A stretch of DNA of 64,000 bases from M0108 sp937862735 (GCA_937862735.1 CALMDH010000105.1:19106-83105), one strand, 5' to 3'; positions 34,301 through 43,181 are shown, counted from the first letter of the stretch. Notes: generated by a model not told the origin, from the letters alone. Numbers and translations: made by a program.

Positions 34301-35281
34301 CTGATCAAGGATACGCCCCTGGAAATCGCCCTGGATGAATGGGTCCTGGCCGCCGCCCTGGCCCAGCAGCAGGCCTGGCGGGAGGCCGGCTGGGACCTGG
34401 CGGTGAGCGTCAATCTCAGCCCGCGTCACCTCCAGATGCCGGACCTGGCCGCCTTCCTCGACCGCACCCTGGCTCAATATCCCGCGGGCGCTGGCGGGGC
34501 CCTGGAAATCGAGATCCTGGAGGTGGCGGCCATCGAGGACACCCGCACCGCCGTCCAGGTCATGCTTGCCTGCAAGGCCCTGGGCTGCCGCTTCTCCCTG
34601 GACGACTTTGGTACCGGCTACGCCTCCCTGAGTTATTTCCATGAGTTGCCGGTCGACGTCCTCAAGATCGACATGCGCTTCGTGCGCGGTCTCCTGGACA
34701 AGCCGGACGACCTGGCCATCATCGAGGGCATCCTGCGCCTGGCGAGGGCGCTGGACCGGCCGGTCTTAGCGGAAGGGATCGAGTCGCTGGAGATCGGTCT
34801 CCTGCTCCACCAGCTCGGCTGCGATTTCGGTCAGGGCTTCGGGATTTCCCGCCCCCTGCCGGCGTCCGATGTCCTGGCCTGGCTGGGCCAGTGGGCCGGT
34901 GAGCGCCGTTGGCATGAACTGCACGCCGCGGTGGCGTCTGGAGTAGCTAAGCCCCACCTCGATGTGGCCATCTTCAGTCTGCGTCATTGGGCCGAGGAGT
35001 TAGAGGCGTACCTGCGTGGTGAGGAGGGTGCAACCCTGCCCACGCTGGACGAATATGGCACCCAGTTCTGCCGCTGGTACCAGGGAATCGGCAAGGCCCG
35101 GTATGGCGATAAGCCTTCCTACCCCTTCCTCCATGCCCGTCATCATCGCCTCCATGCCTTGGCCGCCAAACTGGTGGATCAGGTCGATGGGGGCCAATCG
35201 CAACCGGCCCCGGAACTCCTCTCCGAGTTCAAGGAGCAGTTAAAGGAACTGGTGCAGCAGTTGCGCGATTACGCGTCCTGA
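31358..35281 (+). CDS. PAS-GAF-GGDEF-EAL c-di-GMP enzyme with C-terminal CZB-like domain
   Basis: A 1307-residue cytoplasmic protein without clear membrane helices. A Pro/Ala-rich N-terminus (1-50) precedes four PAS domains (about 60-590), a GAF domain (about 600-745), GGDEF (about 760-920; intact GGDEF at 833-837) and EAL (about 930-1180; intact EAL at 961-963, DDFGTGYASL). Both catalytic signatures are complete, so synthesis and breakdown of c-di-GMP are both possible. The last 115 residues have SLRHWAEELEAYL, FCRWYQGIGKARYG and FLHARHHRLHALA, resembling the zinc-binding CZB domain of DgcZ and chemoreceptors (His, Cys, His, His). The start is GTG 31358 and is uncertain. Its last 13 bp overlap the convergent esterase. 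Confidence 0.87.
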   Translation: MKEIPAPAPDPAPAAGTAPFSAPAPVTEPVSPPASAAVPSGPGQAASSESAPTCQGLAGEDRVLRLLFENAPAAMAILDHEGRLLYLTPSFTHLLGYGREDLPHIDAWWDLAYPDPVYRQEIRAIWERDLVNARQGGATLHTGEALVRRKDGRSLWVEGHARFCEREIIVLMVDVSERKRVELEAQRWAHAAEVAQRQAAWLHLALDAAHSAVWEWEIETDTHYWSPAFWRLVFGQEGRGSGPEGVGELPKPDLRRWEELIYQEDRPGLIMTISTAVAESRDFQAEYRLQTPDGPRWLLVRGSPIQPEGPRPRRYLGITMDVTATHQLSHRLAAAEERWNFALQGAGLGVWDWNIDTGEVFWSRDWLGMLGYQEGELRPTQEVWQDLLHPDDRERIFAYGANFLTDPSGRYELEFRLRHKQGHWVDILSRATLARDADGQVVTPRRLVGTHLDITERKALQRSIRLAGQRYQAMRETSPGGFCVVSLEGRILEVNDTYCRLTGYSRSELETLAIPDLETVESPEQTQAHLRRIIERGADRFETRQRRKDGQIWHVEVSASYSPLEGGCFFCFLHDITARKREQRLGDLRQHLLELLPLATQDQLLQVALDVAEELTHSEIGFLHFVAADQQEVSLQVWSSRTLAEMCFAEGQGRHYPIGEAGVWVDCIHQRRPVIHNDYAALPHRKGLPEGHAPVRREATVPFISDGQIRAVIGVGNKACDYTAEDLDILRQVLGMAMDFVERHKVGQRLEYVAFYDVLTGLPNRTLVTDRLGQALALAGRSRQLVAVCYLNLDAFKPLNDSHGRQTGDAVLVQMGHRLQEALRQGDSVARVGGDEFALLLTGLSSSHEAQAAAQRILGVINQPLEINGYRLHLAASLGLTLYPLDPSGPDALLHHAHQAMFQAKSSRKGSCHLYDPVQNQQERLQRQTQQEFALALRQGQLQLRYQPKVDLKNGRVIGMEALVRWPHPRDGLLVPGRFLPLIKDTPLEIALDEWVLAAALAQQQAWREAGWDLAVSVNLSPRHLQMPDLAAFLDRTLAQYPAGAGGALEIEILEVAAIEDTRTAVQVMLACKALGCRFSLDDFGTGYASLSYFHELPVDVLKIDMRFVRGLLDKPDDLAIIEGILRLARALDRPVLAEGIESLEIGLLLHQLGCDFGQGFGISRPLPASDVLAWLGQWAGERRWHELHAAVASGVAKPHLDVAIFSLRHWAEELEAYLRGEEGATLPTLDEYGTQFCRWYQGIGKARYGDKPSYPFLHARHHRLHALAAKLVDQVDGGQSQPAPELLSEFKEQLKELVQQLRDYAS

Positions 35282-36294
35282 GCCAGGGGTTTCGCACCTC
35301 GATCGCCTGGTTCCCGATCGGGGATACGCCGGCTATTCAAAAACTCACCAATGCGTTGGTACAGGTCCGCGCAGGCCTCGGTGGCCAGGTCCTCGAGGTT
35401 CACGAAGGCGTGGACCATGCCGGGGAAATCGACGAGCTCCGCCGGGATGCCTGCCGCTTGTAGCCGCTCGACATAGACGCGGCCCTCGTCGCGCAGGGGA
35501 CAGTACTCAGCGGTCATCACCAGGGTAGTGGGATAGTCGGTGGTCAGGGGCATGAACAGGGGCGAGACCTGCCGGCGATCCTCCGCATGGCGGAAATACT
35601 GGTCGAAATACCAGATGATGCGCTGGCGCTCGGGAATCCAGCCCTCCCCCAGGGTCGTCGTCGAGGGCTGCGACAGGGTGTAATCCAGGCTGGGATAGAT
35701 GAGGGCCTGGCGCTCGATGCGCACGCCTGGCTCGTATTGAGCGAGGTGGGCGGCGCTGGCGCAGAGGGCGCCGCCGGCGCTGTCGCCGATCAGGGCCAGG
35801 CGGCGGCTGAAGGGCAGGGGCCGGCTCTGAGAGGCCAGCAGCGGGAAGATCCCCTTGATGCAGGCCATCAGGTCCTGGAGGCCGCAGGGGTAGGGGCACT
35901 CGGGTGCGAGCCGGTAATCCAGGGAGCAGACCAGCCAGCCCGAGGCCGCCGCCAGCTTGCGCGCGATGGGATCGTAGATGCTCAGGCTGCCGGAGATGTG
36001 ACCGCCCCCGTGGACGAAGAGCGCCACCCCAGGGGCCTGGTCGGGCCTGGCCTCCGGGGCGGGGTGGTAGAGACGGACGGGCACCTCGTAGTCCGGCCCC
36101 GGAATCAGCTCGTCGCGGATCAGGGGGATCTCGGGGATGCGGCTCTGGAAGGGGCGGGTGATGGCCTCCAGGGCCTCCCGGGCGGTGGCGACGGTATCGC
36201 GCAGGCCGTTCTCCACCCGGAACTGGCGGATTTCGCGCATCCGCGCGATGAACTGGCGAAGAGGGGCGGGCATGTTATCGGGCAAGGGCGGCAT
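35269..36294 (-). CDS. Alpha/beta hydrolase, HSL-type esterase
   Basis: A 341-residue carboxylesterase/lipase of the hormone-sensitive-lipase (family IV) group. The oxyanion motif HGGG is in LFVHGGGHISGSL, the nucleophile Ser in LIGDSAGGALCASA, the Asp in the region near YCPLRDEGRVYVERL and the His in FPGMVHAFVNL. No signal peptide, so probably cytoplasmic. It would hydrolyse short to medium acyl esters; the natural substrate is unknown. It is convergent with the c-di-GMP gene (13-bp overlap of 3' ends) and lies 49 bp downstream of the dihydrolipoamide-dehydrogenase-like gene on the same strand. Confidence 0.88.
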   Translation of the reverse strand: MPPLPDNMPAPLRQFIARMREIRQFRVENGLRDTVATAREALEAITRPFQSRIPEIPLIRDELIPGPDYEVPVRLYHPAPEARPDQAPGVALFVHGGGHISGSLSIYDPIARKLAAASGWLVCSLDYRLAPECPYPCGLQDLMACIKGIFPLLASQSRPLPFSRRLALIGDSAGGALCASAAHLAQYEPGVRIERQALIYPSLDYTLSQPSTTTLGEGWIPERQRIIWYFDQYFRHAEDRRQVSPLFMPLTTDYPTTLVMTAEYCPLRDEGRVYVERLQAAGIPAELVDFPGMVHAFVNLEDLATEACADLYQRIGEFLNSRRIPDREPGDRGAKPLAQDA

Positions 36295-36343
36295 GCGGGT
36301 GTTCCATAAGGTGGCGTGAAGCTTGTGTAACGGCAGAGTAGAT

Positions 36344-37759
36344 TCAGTCGCTTAGCTCCTCCAGCTCCAGCAGGCCGCCCGGGTTCTTGGCATCCACCTG
36401 GCGATAGACATCGTAGAGAGCCGCTTGCAGGGCCTCCTCCATGACCGGGTGGTAGAAGGGCAGGCGCAGCATCTGGCCGACGGTCAGGCCCAGTACGATG
36501 CACCAGCAGATGCTGTGGGCCAGGTTCTCGCCCTTGGGGCCGATCATCTCCGCGCCCAACAGGCGGCCGCTGGCCCGATCGGCGTAGACCCGCAGCAGGC
36601 CCTGGGTCTTGCCCATGGTCAGAGCGCGGCCGACCGGGGCCATGCGAATCTGACCGATGACGGTGGTGGCCGGGTCCAGTTCGCTGAAGCGGGCGCCGAC
36701 GGCGATGATGTTCGGGTCGCTGAAGATGATGGCCAGCGGGGTCTTGCGGCGAAAGGCGGTGTTGCCCTGGCGGGCGGCGTTGTAGCCGGCGATCTTGCCC
36801 TCATCCCCGGCCTCGTGAAGGATGGGCCGCTCGCCGTCCACGTCGCCGGCGATATAGACCGGCAGGTCCCCGACGCGCATGGTGCGATTGTCAAAGGGCG
36901 GCAGGCCGCGGCGGTCCAGGGGCAGACCCAGGCACTCCAGCCCCAGGCCGGCAACGTTGGGGGTGCGGCCGATGCAGCACAGCACCTGGTCGACCACCAC
37001 GCTGACCTCGCCGGCACTGACCCGCAGCTTGCCGTCCTCCGCCTCGGCGATGGTTGCCGGCTGGCCCAGGTACAGGGGGAACTCCTTGCCGAGGATCTCC
37101 CGCGCCTGGGCGAAGACCTCCGGATCGCTGATGCCGCCGAGGGTGTCAAGCTGGTCGAAGCCGGTGACCGCGACCCCCAGGCGGCGGAGGGCTTGGCCCA
37201 GTTCCAGGCCGATGACCCCGAGTCCGATCACCGCCACCGTCGCCGGCAGGTCCTCCAGCTCGAAGATCTCGTCACTGGTGACGATGCGGTCGCCAAAGAC
37301 ACGCCAGGCCTCCGGCACCAGGGGCCGGGAGCCGGTGGCGATGACCACCGCCCCGGCGCGGATGCGCTGGTCGCCGACCGCGATCAGGGTCGGCTCCAGG
37401 AGCCGGGCATAGTCCTGGATGAAGACGTCCGCGGCCATGCCGTCGGTGCTGTTGGTCAGGACCCGATCGACCAGGGTGTCGCGGATGTGGCGGACATGCT
37501 CCAGGGCCTCCGGGGCGTCCAGACGCAGGTCCGCGCCGCCGGTCACGCCATAGCGCGGGAGGCGGTTTCCGGTATGGAAGTCGTCGGCAACCTGGATCAG
37601 GGCCTTGGAGGGCATGCAGCCGACGCGGGCGCAGGTGGTGCCCGGCTCGCCGCCATTGATCAGGACGAAGGACTTGCCGGCCCGCCGGACCTGGCCCATG
37701 GCGTTGAGCCCGGCGGTGCCGGAACCGATGATGGCGACGTCGACGTATCTCTCTTCCAC
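36344..37759 (-). CDS. Dihydrolipoyl dehydrogenase-like flavoprotein disulfide reductase
   Basis: A 471-residue class-I pyridine-nucleotide disulfide oxidoreductase. FAD site DVAIIGSGTAGLNAMGQ, redox disulfide CARVGCMPSK (Cys-x4-Cys), NAD site TVAVIGLGVIGLELGQAL, second FAD motif VYIAGDVDGERPILHEA, and the C-terminal active-site His-Pro in LPFYHPVMEEALQ. These are the features of dihydrolipoamide dehydrogenase, but no lipoyl-dehydrogenase complex genes (aceE/F, sucA/B, gcv) are adjacent. An alternative role, such as another disulfide or mercuric-type reductase, stays open. The start is GTG 37757-37759. Its upstream region is shared with the divergent hemerythrin c-di-GMP gene. Confidence 0.85.
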   Translation of the reverse strand: MEERYVDVAIIGSGTAGLNAMGQVRRAGKSFVLINGGEPGTTCARVGCMPSKALIQVADDFHTGNRLPRYGVTGGADLRLDAPEALEHVRHIRDTLVDRVLTNSTDGMAADVFIQDYARLLEPTLIAVGDQRIRAGAVVIATGSRPLVPEAWRVFGDRIVTSDEIFELEDLPATVAVIGLGVIGLELGQALRRLGVAVTGFDQLDTLGGISDPEVFAQAREILGKEFPLYLGQPATIAEAEDGKLRVSAGEVSVVVDQVLCCIGRTPNVAGLGLECLGLPLDRRGLPPFDNRTMRVGDLPVYIAGDVDGERPILHEAGDEGKIAGYNAARQGNTAFRRKTPLAIIFSDPNIIAVGARFSELDPATTVIGQIRMAPVGRALTMGKTQGLLRVYADRASGRLLGAEMIGPKGENLAHSICWCIVLGLTVGQMLRLPFYHPVMEEALQAALYDVYRQVDAKNPGGLLELEELSD

Positions 37760-37923
37760 GGGGGACCTACCTCTGCTGCGGGTGCTGCTGTATTTGCCAG
37801 GGCCTTATTATGGGCCTTGTGTCCCGCAACCCCAATCCGCGGGCCCGGAGTCGTATACTCCGCAGGGCGTGCTGCTTTGCGTGATCCGTCTCTCTCCTCG
37901 GCTTTTTCTCATGGGCTTGAACG

Positions 37924-40674
37924 ATGAAGGAACCCCATTCCACCGCCCCCGCCACACGCCCGGACCCCGGGGAGGGTCTGGGCTCCGCGGAGCGGCTGAC
38001 CTGCCGCGAGGCACAGGCCCGCCACCCGCGCGAGGAACAGGGCCACCACCCGTTGGAAGAGATCGAGGCGGTCTACGCCACGGCGCCGGTGGGGATGTGC
38101 GTGGTGGATCGGGACCTGCGTTTCGTCCGCATCAACGAACGCCTGGCGCGGCTGAATGGCGCCTCGATCGCCGAGCATATCGGTCACAGCATCTTCGAGA
38201 TGATCCCCGCCGTGGCCGACGTCATGGCCCCCCTGCTGAGGGGGGTCATTGACTCCGGCGAGCCCCTGCTGGACCACGAGTCCGTCTCCGAGACCCCGGC
38301 ACTACCCGGCAAGCCGCGGACCTGGATCGGCCACTTCTATCCCCTCAAGGACGCGACCGGCCAGGTGATCGGCATCAACGTGGTGACCGACGATATCACC
38401 GACCGTAAGCAGGCGGAGCTGGCCCTGCGGGAGAGTGAAAACCGCTATCGGGAACTGAGCGCCGACCTGGAGCGCCAGGTGGAGGCCCGGACGGCCGAGG
38501 TCCGCGCCACCTATGCCGCCCTGGAGGCCAGCGAGGAGCGCTACCGTCTGATCTATGACCATTCGGCGGAGGCCATCCTGATCGTCAATCTGGACGGCCA
38601 GATCATCGACGTGAACGAACAGGCCTGCCGCCAGTATGGCTACTCCCGGGAGGCGTTCCTCCAGCGGCGCATCGGTGATATCGATATCACCCCGGCGGCG
38701 GTCAATGCCACCGAGCGTATCGGCCGTTCGGCGGGGCGAGAACGGACCACCTTCGAGACCCAGCACCGCGATGCCGAGGGGCGCACCCTGGCGGTGGAGG
38801 TGCGCGCGAACCGCATCCTTTACGACGGCAAGCCGGCGGTCCTGGGGCTGTGTCGCGACATCACCGGCCAGAAACAGGCCCAGGCCCGCATCGAGTACCT
38901 GGCCTACCATGACCCCCTCACCGGCCTGCCCAACCGCGCCCAACTGATCGAACGCTTGCAGCAGGCCATCGACCAGGCGACCCGCGCCAACCAGTTGGTG
39001 GCGGTCTGCTATCTCAATCTGGATGACTTCAAACCGATCAACGACAGCTATGGCCGGGCCCTGGGCGATGCCTTGCTGCTAGCCCTGGCCCAACGTCTCC
39101 AGGGTAGTCTGCGGAAGCGGGATGGGGTGGCGCGGGTCGGGGGCGACGAGTTTGGCATTCTCTTCACCGGGCTGGACTCACCCTTCGATGCCCTGGAATC
39201 GGCGCAGCGGCTCCTTCGCCAGGTCAATCTGCCGGTGGAGGTCGAGGGCCATCGCCTGCACCTCTCCGCCAGCCTGGGACTGACCATCTTCCCCACCGAT
39301 CATGCCGGTCCGGATGCCCTGCTCCAGCACGCCCACGAGGCATTGTTCAAGGCCAAGGGCGGCAATAAGGGGGGCTATCACCTCTATGACCCGATCCAGG
39401 ACTACGAGGAGCGGCAGCGCCGGCATCGGCGCCAGGAGTTCGCCCAGGCCCTGGAAACCGGTCAGTTGCTGCTTCATTACCAGCCGAAGGTCAATCTCGC
39501 GGATGGCCAGGTCATCGGTCTGGAGGCGCTGGTACGCTGGCAGCACCCCCGCGAGGGCCTCTTGGCTCCGGACCGCTTCCTGCCGCAGATCAAGGACACC
39601 CCGCTGGATATCGCCCTGGGCGAGTGGGTGATCGCCACCGCCCTGGCCCAGCAGCAGGCCTGGCGGGAGCTGGGCGTGGACCTGTCGCTGAGCGTCAATA
39701 TCAGCCCACGGCAGATCCAGGAGGCGAGTTTCTACGAATTCATCGCCCGCACCCTCGCCCACCACCGGCGGCAGGGCGAGGCGGTGCGCCTGGAGATCGA
39801 GATCCTTGAGGTCGCCGCCCTGGACGATTCCGTCGCCGCCGCCCAGGTCATGCGCGCCTGCCGTGACTTCGGGGTGCGCTTCTCCCTGGATGATTTTGGC
39901 ACCGGCTATTCCTCCCTGGCCTATTTCCACCAGTTGCCCATCGACATCGTCAAGATCGACCGGCACTTCGTCCGCAACATGCTCGACAACCCGGAGGACC
40001 TGGCCATCGTCGAGGGGGTGCTGCGCATGGCCAAGGCCCTGCCCCGGCCGGTGCTGGCGGAGGGCGTCGAATCCCTGGAGATCGGCCTCATGCTCCATCA
40101 GCTTGGCTGTCAGTACGCCCAGGGTTACGGCATCTCCCGGCCCCTGCCGGCGGATCAGGTCTTGCCCTGGCTCCGCGACTGGCCCCAGGACCGGGACTGG
40201 CACAATCTGGCGGCCCGGACCTTCGAGGACGCGGCGAGTCTGCACCTGATCTGGCGGCCCAGTTATGAGTGCGGTGAACCAGTCATCGACGCTGAGCACC
40301 GCGAACTGTTTCGCCTGGCCAACCAGTTGCTCGATCTCGCCATCATCGACCCGGCCCCGGCGCATCTGCTCCCGACCCTGGATGCCCTCCTCGACCTGGT
40401 CACCAGCCACTTCGCCCACGAGGAGGAGATCCTGCGCCGCCACGATTACGCCGACCTGGAACGGCATGCGGGGCTGCACCAGCGGCTGGTCGAGCGGGCC
40501 CTCGACCTGCGCGCCGAGGTCGAGCGCGGCGCCCTGACCTTCGGCCAATTGGCGGAATTTCTCTCCCGGGACGTGGTAGCGCGGCACATGCTGCACGAGG
40601 ATCGCGACTTCTTCGGCTTGTTCGCCCACCGGGCGTCAGCCGTGCCGGAAACTTCCTCTCCGCCTGGGAAATGA
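37924..40674 (+). CDS. PAS-GGDEF-EAL c-di-GMP enzyme with C-terminal hemerythrin domain
   Basis: A 916-residue cytoplasmic protein. Two PAS domains (about 45-170 and 195-325), GGDEF (about 335-490; intact motif 406-410), EAL (about 505-755; EAL at 534-536, DDFGTGYSSL) and a bacteriohemerythrin domain (about 775-905). The last is marked by VIDAEHRELFRLANQL, LVTSHFAHEEEILRRHDY, GLHQRLV and RHMLHEDRDF, which carry the expected His, His/Glu, His and His/Asp ligands of a di-iron centre. Such domains bind oxygen or sense redox state, so c-di-GMP turnover here is probably tuned by oxygen (inference). GGDEF and EAL are closely similar to those of the gene at 31.4 kb, an evident paralogue. Confidence 0.9.
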   Translation: MKEPHSTAPATRPDPGEGLGSAERLTCREAQARHPREEQGHHPLEEIEAVYATAPVGMCVVDRDLRFVRINERLARLNGASIAEHIGHSIFEMIPAVADVMAPLLRGVIDSGEPLLDHESVSETPALPGKPRTWIGHFYPLKDATGQVIGINVVTDDITDRKQAELALRESENRYRELSADLERQVEARTAEVRATYAALEASEERYRLIYDHSAEAILIVNLDGQIIDVNEQACRQYGYSREAFLQRRIGDIDITPAAVNATERIGRSAGRERTTFETQHRDAEGRTLAVEVRANRILYDGKPAVLGLCRDITGQKQAQARIEYLAYHDPLTGLPNRAQLIERLQQAIDQATRANQLVAVCYLNLDDFKPINDSYGRALGDALLLALAQRLQGSLRKRDGVARVGGDEFGILFTGLDSPFDALESAQRLLRQVNLPVEVEGHRLHLSASLGLTIFPTDHAGPDALLQHAHEALFKAKGGNKGGYHLYDPIQDYEERQRRHRRQEFAQALETGQLLLHYQPKVNLADGQVIGLEALVRWQHPREGLLAPDRFLPQIKDTPLDIALGEWVIATALAQQQAWRELGVDLSLSVNISPRQIQEASFYEFIARTLAHHRRQGEAVRLEIEILEVAALDDSVAAAQVMRACRDFGVRFSLDDFGTGYSSLAYFHQLPIDIVKIDRHFVRNMLDNPEDLAIVEGVLRMAKALPRPVLAEGVESLEIGLMLHQLGCQYAQGYGISRPLPADQVLPWLRDWPQDRDWHNLAARTFEDAASLHLIWRPSYECGEPVIDAEHRELFRLANQLLDLAIIDPAPAHLLPTLDALLDLVTSHFAHEEEILRRHDYADLERHAGLHQRLVERALDLRAEVERGALTFGQLAEFLSRDVVARHMLHEDRDFFGLFAHRASAVPETSSPPGK

Positions 40675-41098
40675 TCGCGGCTAGTCGGGGGCGCGTCTGG
40701 GGAGTGTCTGGGGCGCGGCGGGCGCTGGATAGCAGGTTCCAGTGTCGTCCCGCCCGGTCCGGCGCGGTCCAGTCCCTTTCCGCAAGGTCCGGCGCGGTTT
40801 GGACCCCAACCGGGTTGTTCTTTGCCGGATGGCCGGTCAGGGGTACACTGCGCCCGCTTGACGGACCTGGCGAGGTCCTCCGCCACCCAGACCCGTGAAT
40901 CGGGCGGGCTCCTTCGCGGCAACCTTCATGAGGGGGGGCGCCACGCATCAAGCTGAAAGACCTTGCCGTGACTTTCACGCCAACCGCCATGACTGGGCCC
41001 GCCACCCTCCTGAAAATGAAAGACCTTGCCGTGACTTTGACGCCAATCCTCTCCATCGGCCCAGCAGACTGGAGCACTCTCTCTTCCGGGCGGCGGGC
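40675..41098. other. 424-bp region upstream of aroA
   Basis: No gene can be supported here. The aroA frame is open through much of it but without family similarity. It contains repeated phrases: GGTCCGGCGCGGT twice (near 40759 and 40789) and a 30-bp direct repeat further on. No good -35/-10 pair stands out. It probably holds the promoter of aroA-cmk. Confidence 0.55.
40954..41046 (+). repeat. 30-bp direct repeat (two units, 63 bp apart) before aroA
   Basis: Units 40954-40983 and 41017-41046 are identical at 29 of 30 bases (TGAAAGACCTTGCCGTGACT, then TTNACGCCAA). Both face the same way and the second ends 52 bp before the aroA ATG. Spacing of 63 bp equals six helical turns, which would suit cooperative binding of a regulator on one DNA face. 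A decayed tandem duplication is an equally simple explanation. Confidence 0.7.
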
Positions 41099-42421
41099 AT
41101 GAACGCCCGCGCCACGACCCGTTTCCTGGTCACCCCCGGTGGCGCCCTGCGCGGGCGCCTGCGGGTGCCCGGGGACAAGTCCATCTCCCATCGCGCCATC
41201 ATGCTCGGCGCCCTGGCGGATGGGGAGACCCGCGTCAGCGGCTTCCTGGAGGGGGAGGACAGCCTCGCCACCCTGGCGGCCTTCCGCGCCATGGGGGTGA
41301 GCATCCAGGGGCCGGAGGCGGGGCGGGTGATCATCCAGGGCGTGGGCCGGGAGGGGCTGCGGGCCCCGGCGGCCCCGCTGGATCTGGGCAACTCGGGCAC
41401 CTCCATGCGGCTGCTCAGCGGCCTGCTGGCGGGGCAGGGGTTTGCGGTCACCCTGATCGGCGATGAGTCCCTCAGCCGCCGCCCCATGCGGCGGGTCACC
41501 GAACCCCTGGCCCTCATGGGGGCGCGCATCGAGACCAGCCCCGGTGGCACCGCACCCCTGCGCCTCCTGCCCGTCGCGGGGCTCCAGGGTATCGATTACG
41601 CCCTGCCGGTCGCCAGCGCCCAGGTCAAGTCCTGCCTGCTCCTGGCCGGCCTCTTCGCCCAGGGCCGCACCTGCGTCACCGAGCCGGCCCCCACCCGCGA
41701 CCATACCGAGCGCATGCTGGCCGGGTTCGGCTACCCGGTCGAGCGTCGCGGGGCGACGGTCTGCCTGGCGGGGGGCGGGCGCCTCACCGGCTACGACCTG
41801 GACGTGCCCGCCGACATCTCCTCCGCCGCCTTTTTCCTCGTCGGCGCCAGCATCGCCCCCGGCTCGGACCTGACCCTGGAGCATGTCGGCATGAACCCGA
41901 CGCGCATCGGGGTGCTGAACATCCTGCGGGCCATGGGCGCCGACATCCAGGTCCTGAACCCGCGGGAGGCCGGCGGCGAACCGGTGGCGGACCTGCGGGT
42001 GCGCCATGCCCCCCTGCGGGGCATCCGCATCCCCGAGGACCAGGTGCCCCTGGCCATCGACGAGTTCCCGGCCCTGTTCATCGCCGCCGCCTGCGCGGAC
42101 GGCGAGACCCTGCTGACGGGTGCCGAGGAGCTGCGGGTCAAGGAGAGCGATCGCATCCAGGTCATGGCCACGGGCCTGACGGCCCTGGGCATCGCCAACC
42201 AGCCGCGACCCGACGGCATCCTCATCCGCGGCGGTAGCCCCCGGGGTGGCGAGATCGACAGCCAGGGCGATCACCGCGTCGCCATGTCCTTCGCCCTGGC
42301 GGCCCCGCGCGCCGCTGGCCCGCTCCACATCCACGATTGCGCCAACGTGCGCACCTCCTTTCCCGGTTTTGTCGCCCTGGCCGCCAGCGCCGGGCTTGGC
42401 ATCGAGGAATTCGCATCATGA
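41099..42421 (+). CDS. aroA: 3-phosphoshikimate 1-carboxyvinyltransferase (EPSP synthase)
   Basis: A 440-residue enzyme that joins phosphoenolpyruvate and shikimate-3-phosphate to EPSP in aromatic amino-acid synthesis. Family signatures: GDKSISHRAIMLGALA near the N-terminus, LGNSGTSMRLLSGLLAGQ, LSRRPMRRVTEPL, IPEDQVPLAIDEFPALF and RVKESDRI with the catalytic Asp, Glu and Lys. The 100-residue phrase order resembles the class II (glyphosate-insensitive type) enzymes, for example RP(M)RRV instead of RPM.PL; I offer the class only tentatively. ATG 41099 gives the standard N-terminus. Its stop overlaps the cmk ATG (ATGA). Confidence 0.93.
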   Translation: MNARATTRFLVTPGGALRGRLRVPGDKSISHRAIMLGALADGETRVSGFLEGEDSLATLAAFRAMGVSIQGPEAGRVIIQGVGREGLRAPAAPLDLGNSGTSMRLLSGLLAGQGFAVTLIGDESLSRRPMRRVTEPLALMGARIETSPGGTAPLRLLPVAGLQGIDYALPVASAQVKSCLLLAGLFAQGRTCVTEPAPTRDHTERMLAGFGYPVERRGATVCLAGGGRLTGYDLDVPADISSAAFFLVGASIAPGSDLTLEHVGMNPTRIGVLNILRAMGADIQVLNPREAGGEPVADLRVRHAPLRGIRIPEDQVPLAIDEFPALFIAAACADGETLLTGAEELRVKESDRIQVMATGLTALGIANQPRPDGILIRGGSPRGGEIDSQGDHRVAMSFALAAPRAAGPLHIHDCANVRTSFPGFVALAASAGLGIEEFAS

Positions 42422-43122
42422 CCCAGCCCAACGCTGGCACCGCCGCGGCCCCCGTGGTGACCATCGACGGCCCCTCCGGTACCGGCAAGGGGACCATCGC
42501 CAGCCTGGTCGCGGCCCGCCTTGGTTGGGCCTGCCTGGACAGCGGGGCCCTCTACCGGGTGTTGGCCCTGGCGGCCGAGCGCGCGGGGGTGGATGCCGGC
42601 GATGGCGAGGCCCTGGGGCGGCTGGCCGCCGGCTTGCGCATCGCCTTCCAGGACGGCCGGGTGCTGCTCGCGGGCGAGGATGTCTCCACCGCCATCCGCA
42701 CCGAGGGGGCGGGTAACCTCGCCTCCAAGGTGGCCGCCCATCCCCAGGTGCGCGCCGCCCTGCTCGACTGGCAGCGCGCCGCCGCCCGCCCGCCGGGCCT
42801 GGTGGCCGACGGCCGGGACATGGGCACCGTCGTCTTTCCCGAGGCCGAGGTGAAGATCTTTCTCACCGCCAGCCCGGAGGAGCGCGGCAAGCGCCGCTAT
42901 CGGCAGTTGCGCGCCCAGGGGCTGGAAGCCAACCTCAAGCAACTGGTCCGCGACATCGCCGAGCGCGACGAGCGGGACAGCCAGCGCGCCGTCGCCCCCC
43001 TGCGCCCGGCCGTCAACGCCCTGGTGGTCGACACCACCAGCTTGACCATCGACCAGGTCCTGGAGCGGGTCCTCGACGCCGTCCGCCAAAGCCTCGCCCC
43101 GGCGGACCCTCCGGAGGGCTAG
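42418..43122 (+). CDS. cmk: Cytidylate kinase
   Basis: A 234-residue P-loop kinase that phosphorylates CMP and dCMP. Walker A is GPSGTGKGT (about 19-27). LGWACLDSGALYRVLAL and VADGRDMGTVVFPEAEVKIF are family signatures, and RDIAERDERDSQRAVAPL forms the lid and NMP region. ATG 42418 overlaps the aroA stop by 4 bp, so aroA-cmk are translationally coupled. In most gammaproteobacteria rpsA follows cmk directly; here a hybrid histidine kinase lies between. Confidence 0.95.
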   Translation: MTQPNAGTAAAPVVTIDGPSGTGKGTIASLVAARLGWACLDSGALYRVLALAAERAGVDAGDGEALGRLAAGLRIAFQDGRVLLAGEDVSTAIRTEGAGNLASKVAAHPQVRAALLDWQRAAARPPGLVADGRDMGTVVFPEAEVKIFLTASPEERGKRRYRQLRAQGLEANLKQLVRDIAERDERDSQRAVAPLRPAVNALVVDTTSLTIDQVLERVLDAVRQSLAPADPPEG

Positions 43123-43181
43123 CGCCGGACCCGGGGTCCCCGTCGTTGCGGGGACACCTGGGCCCCGACCGGAAGCACAGC

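Noticed and set aside
40400..42334. A 644-residue minus-strand frame opposite the hemerythrin gene end and aroA
   Set aside because: It covers two well-supported plus-strand genes and has no recognisable motif.
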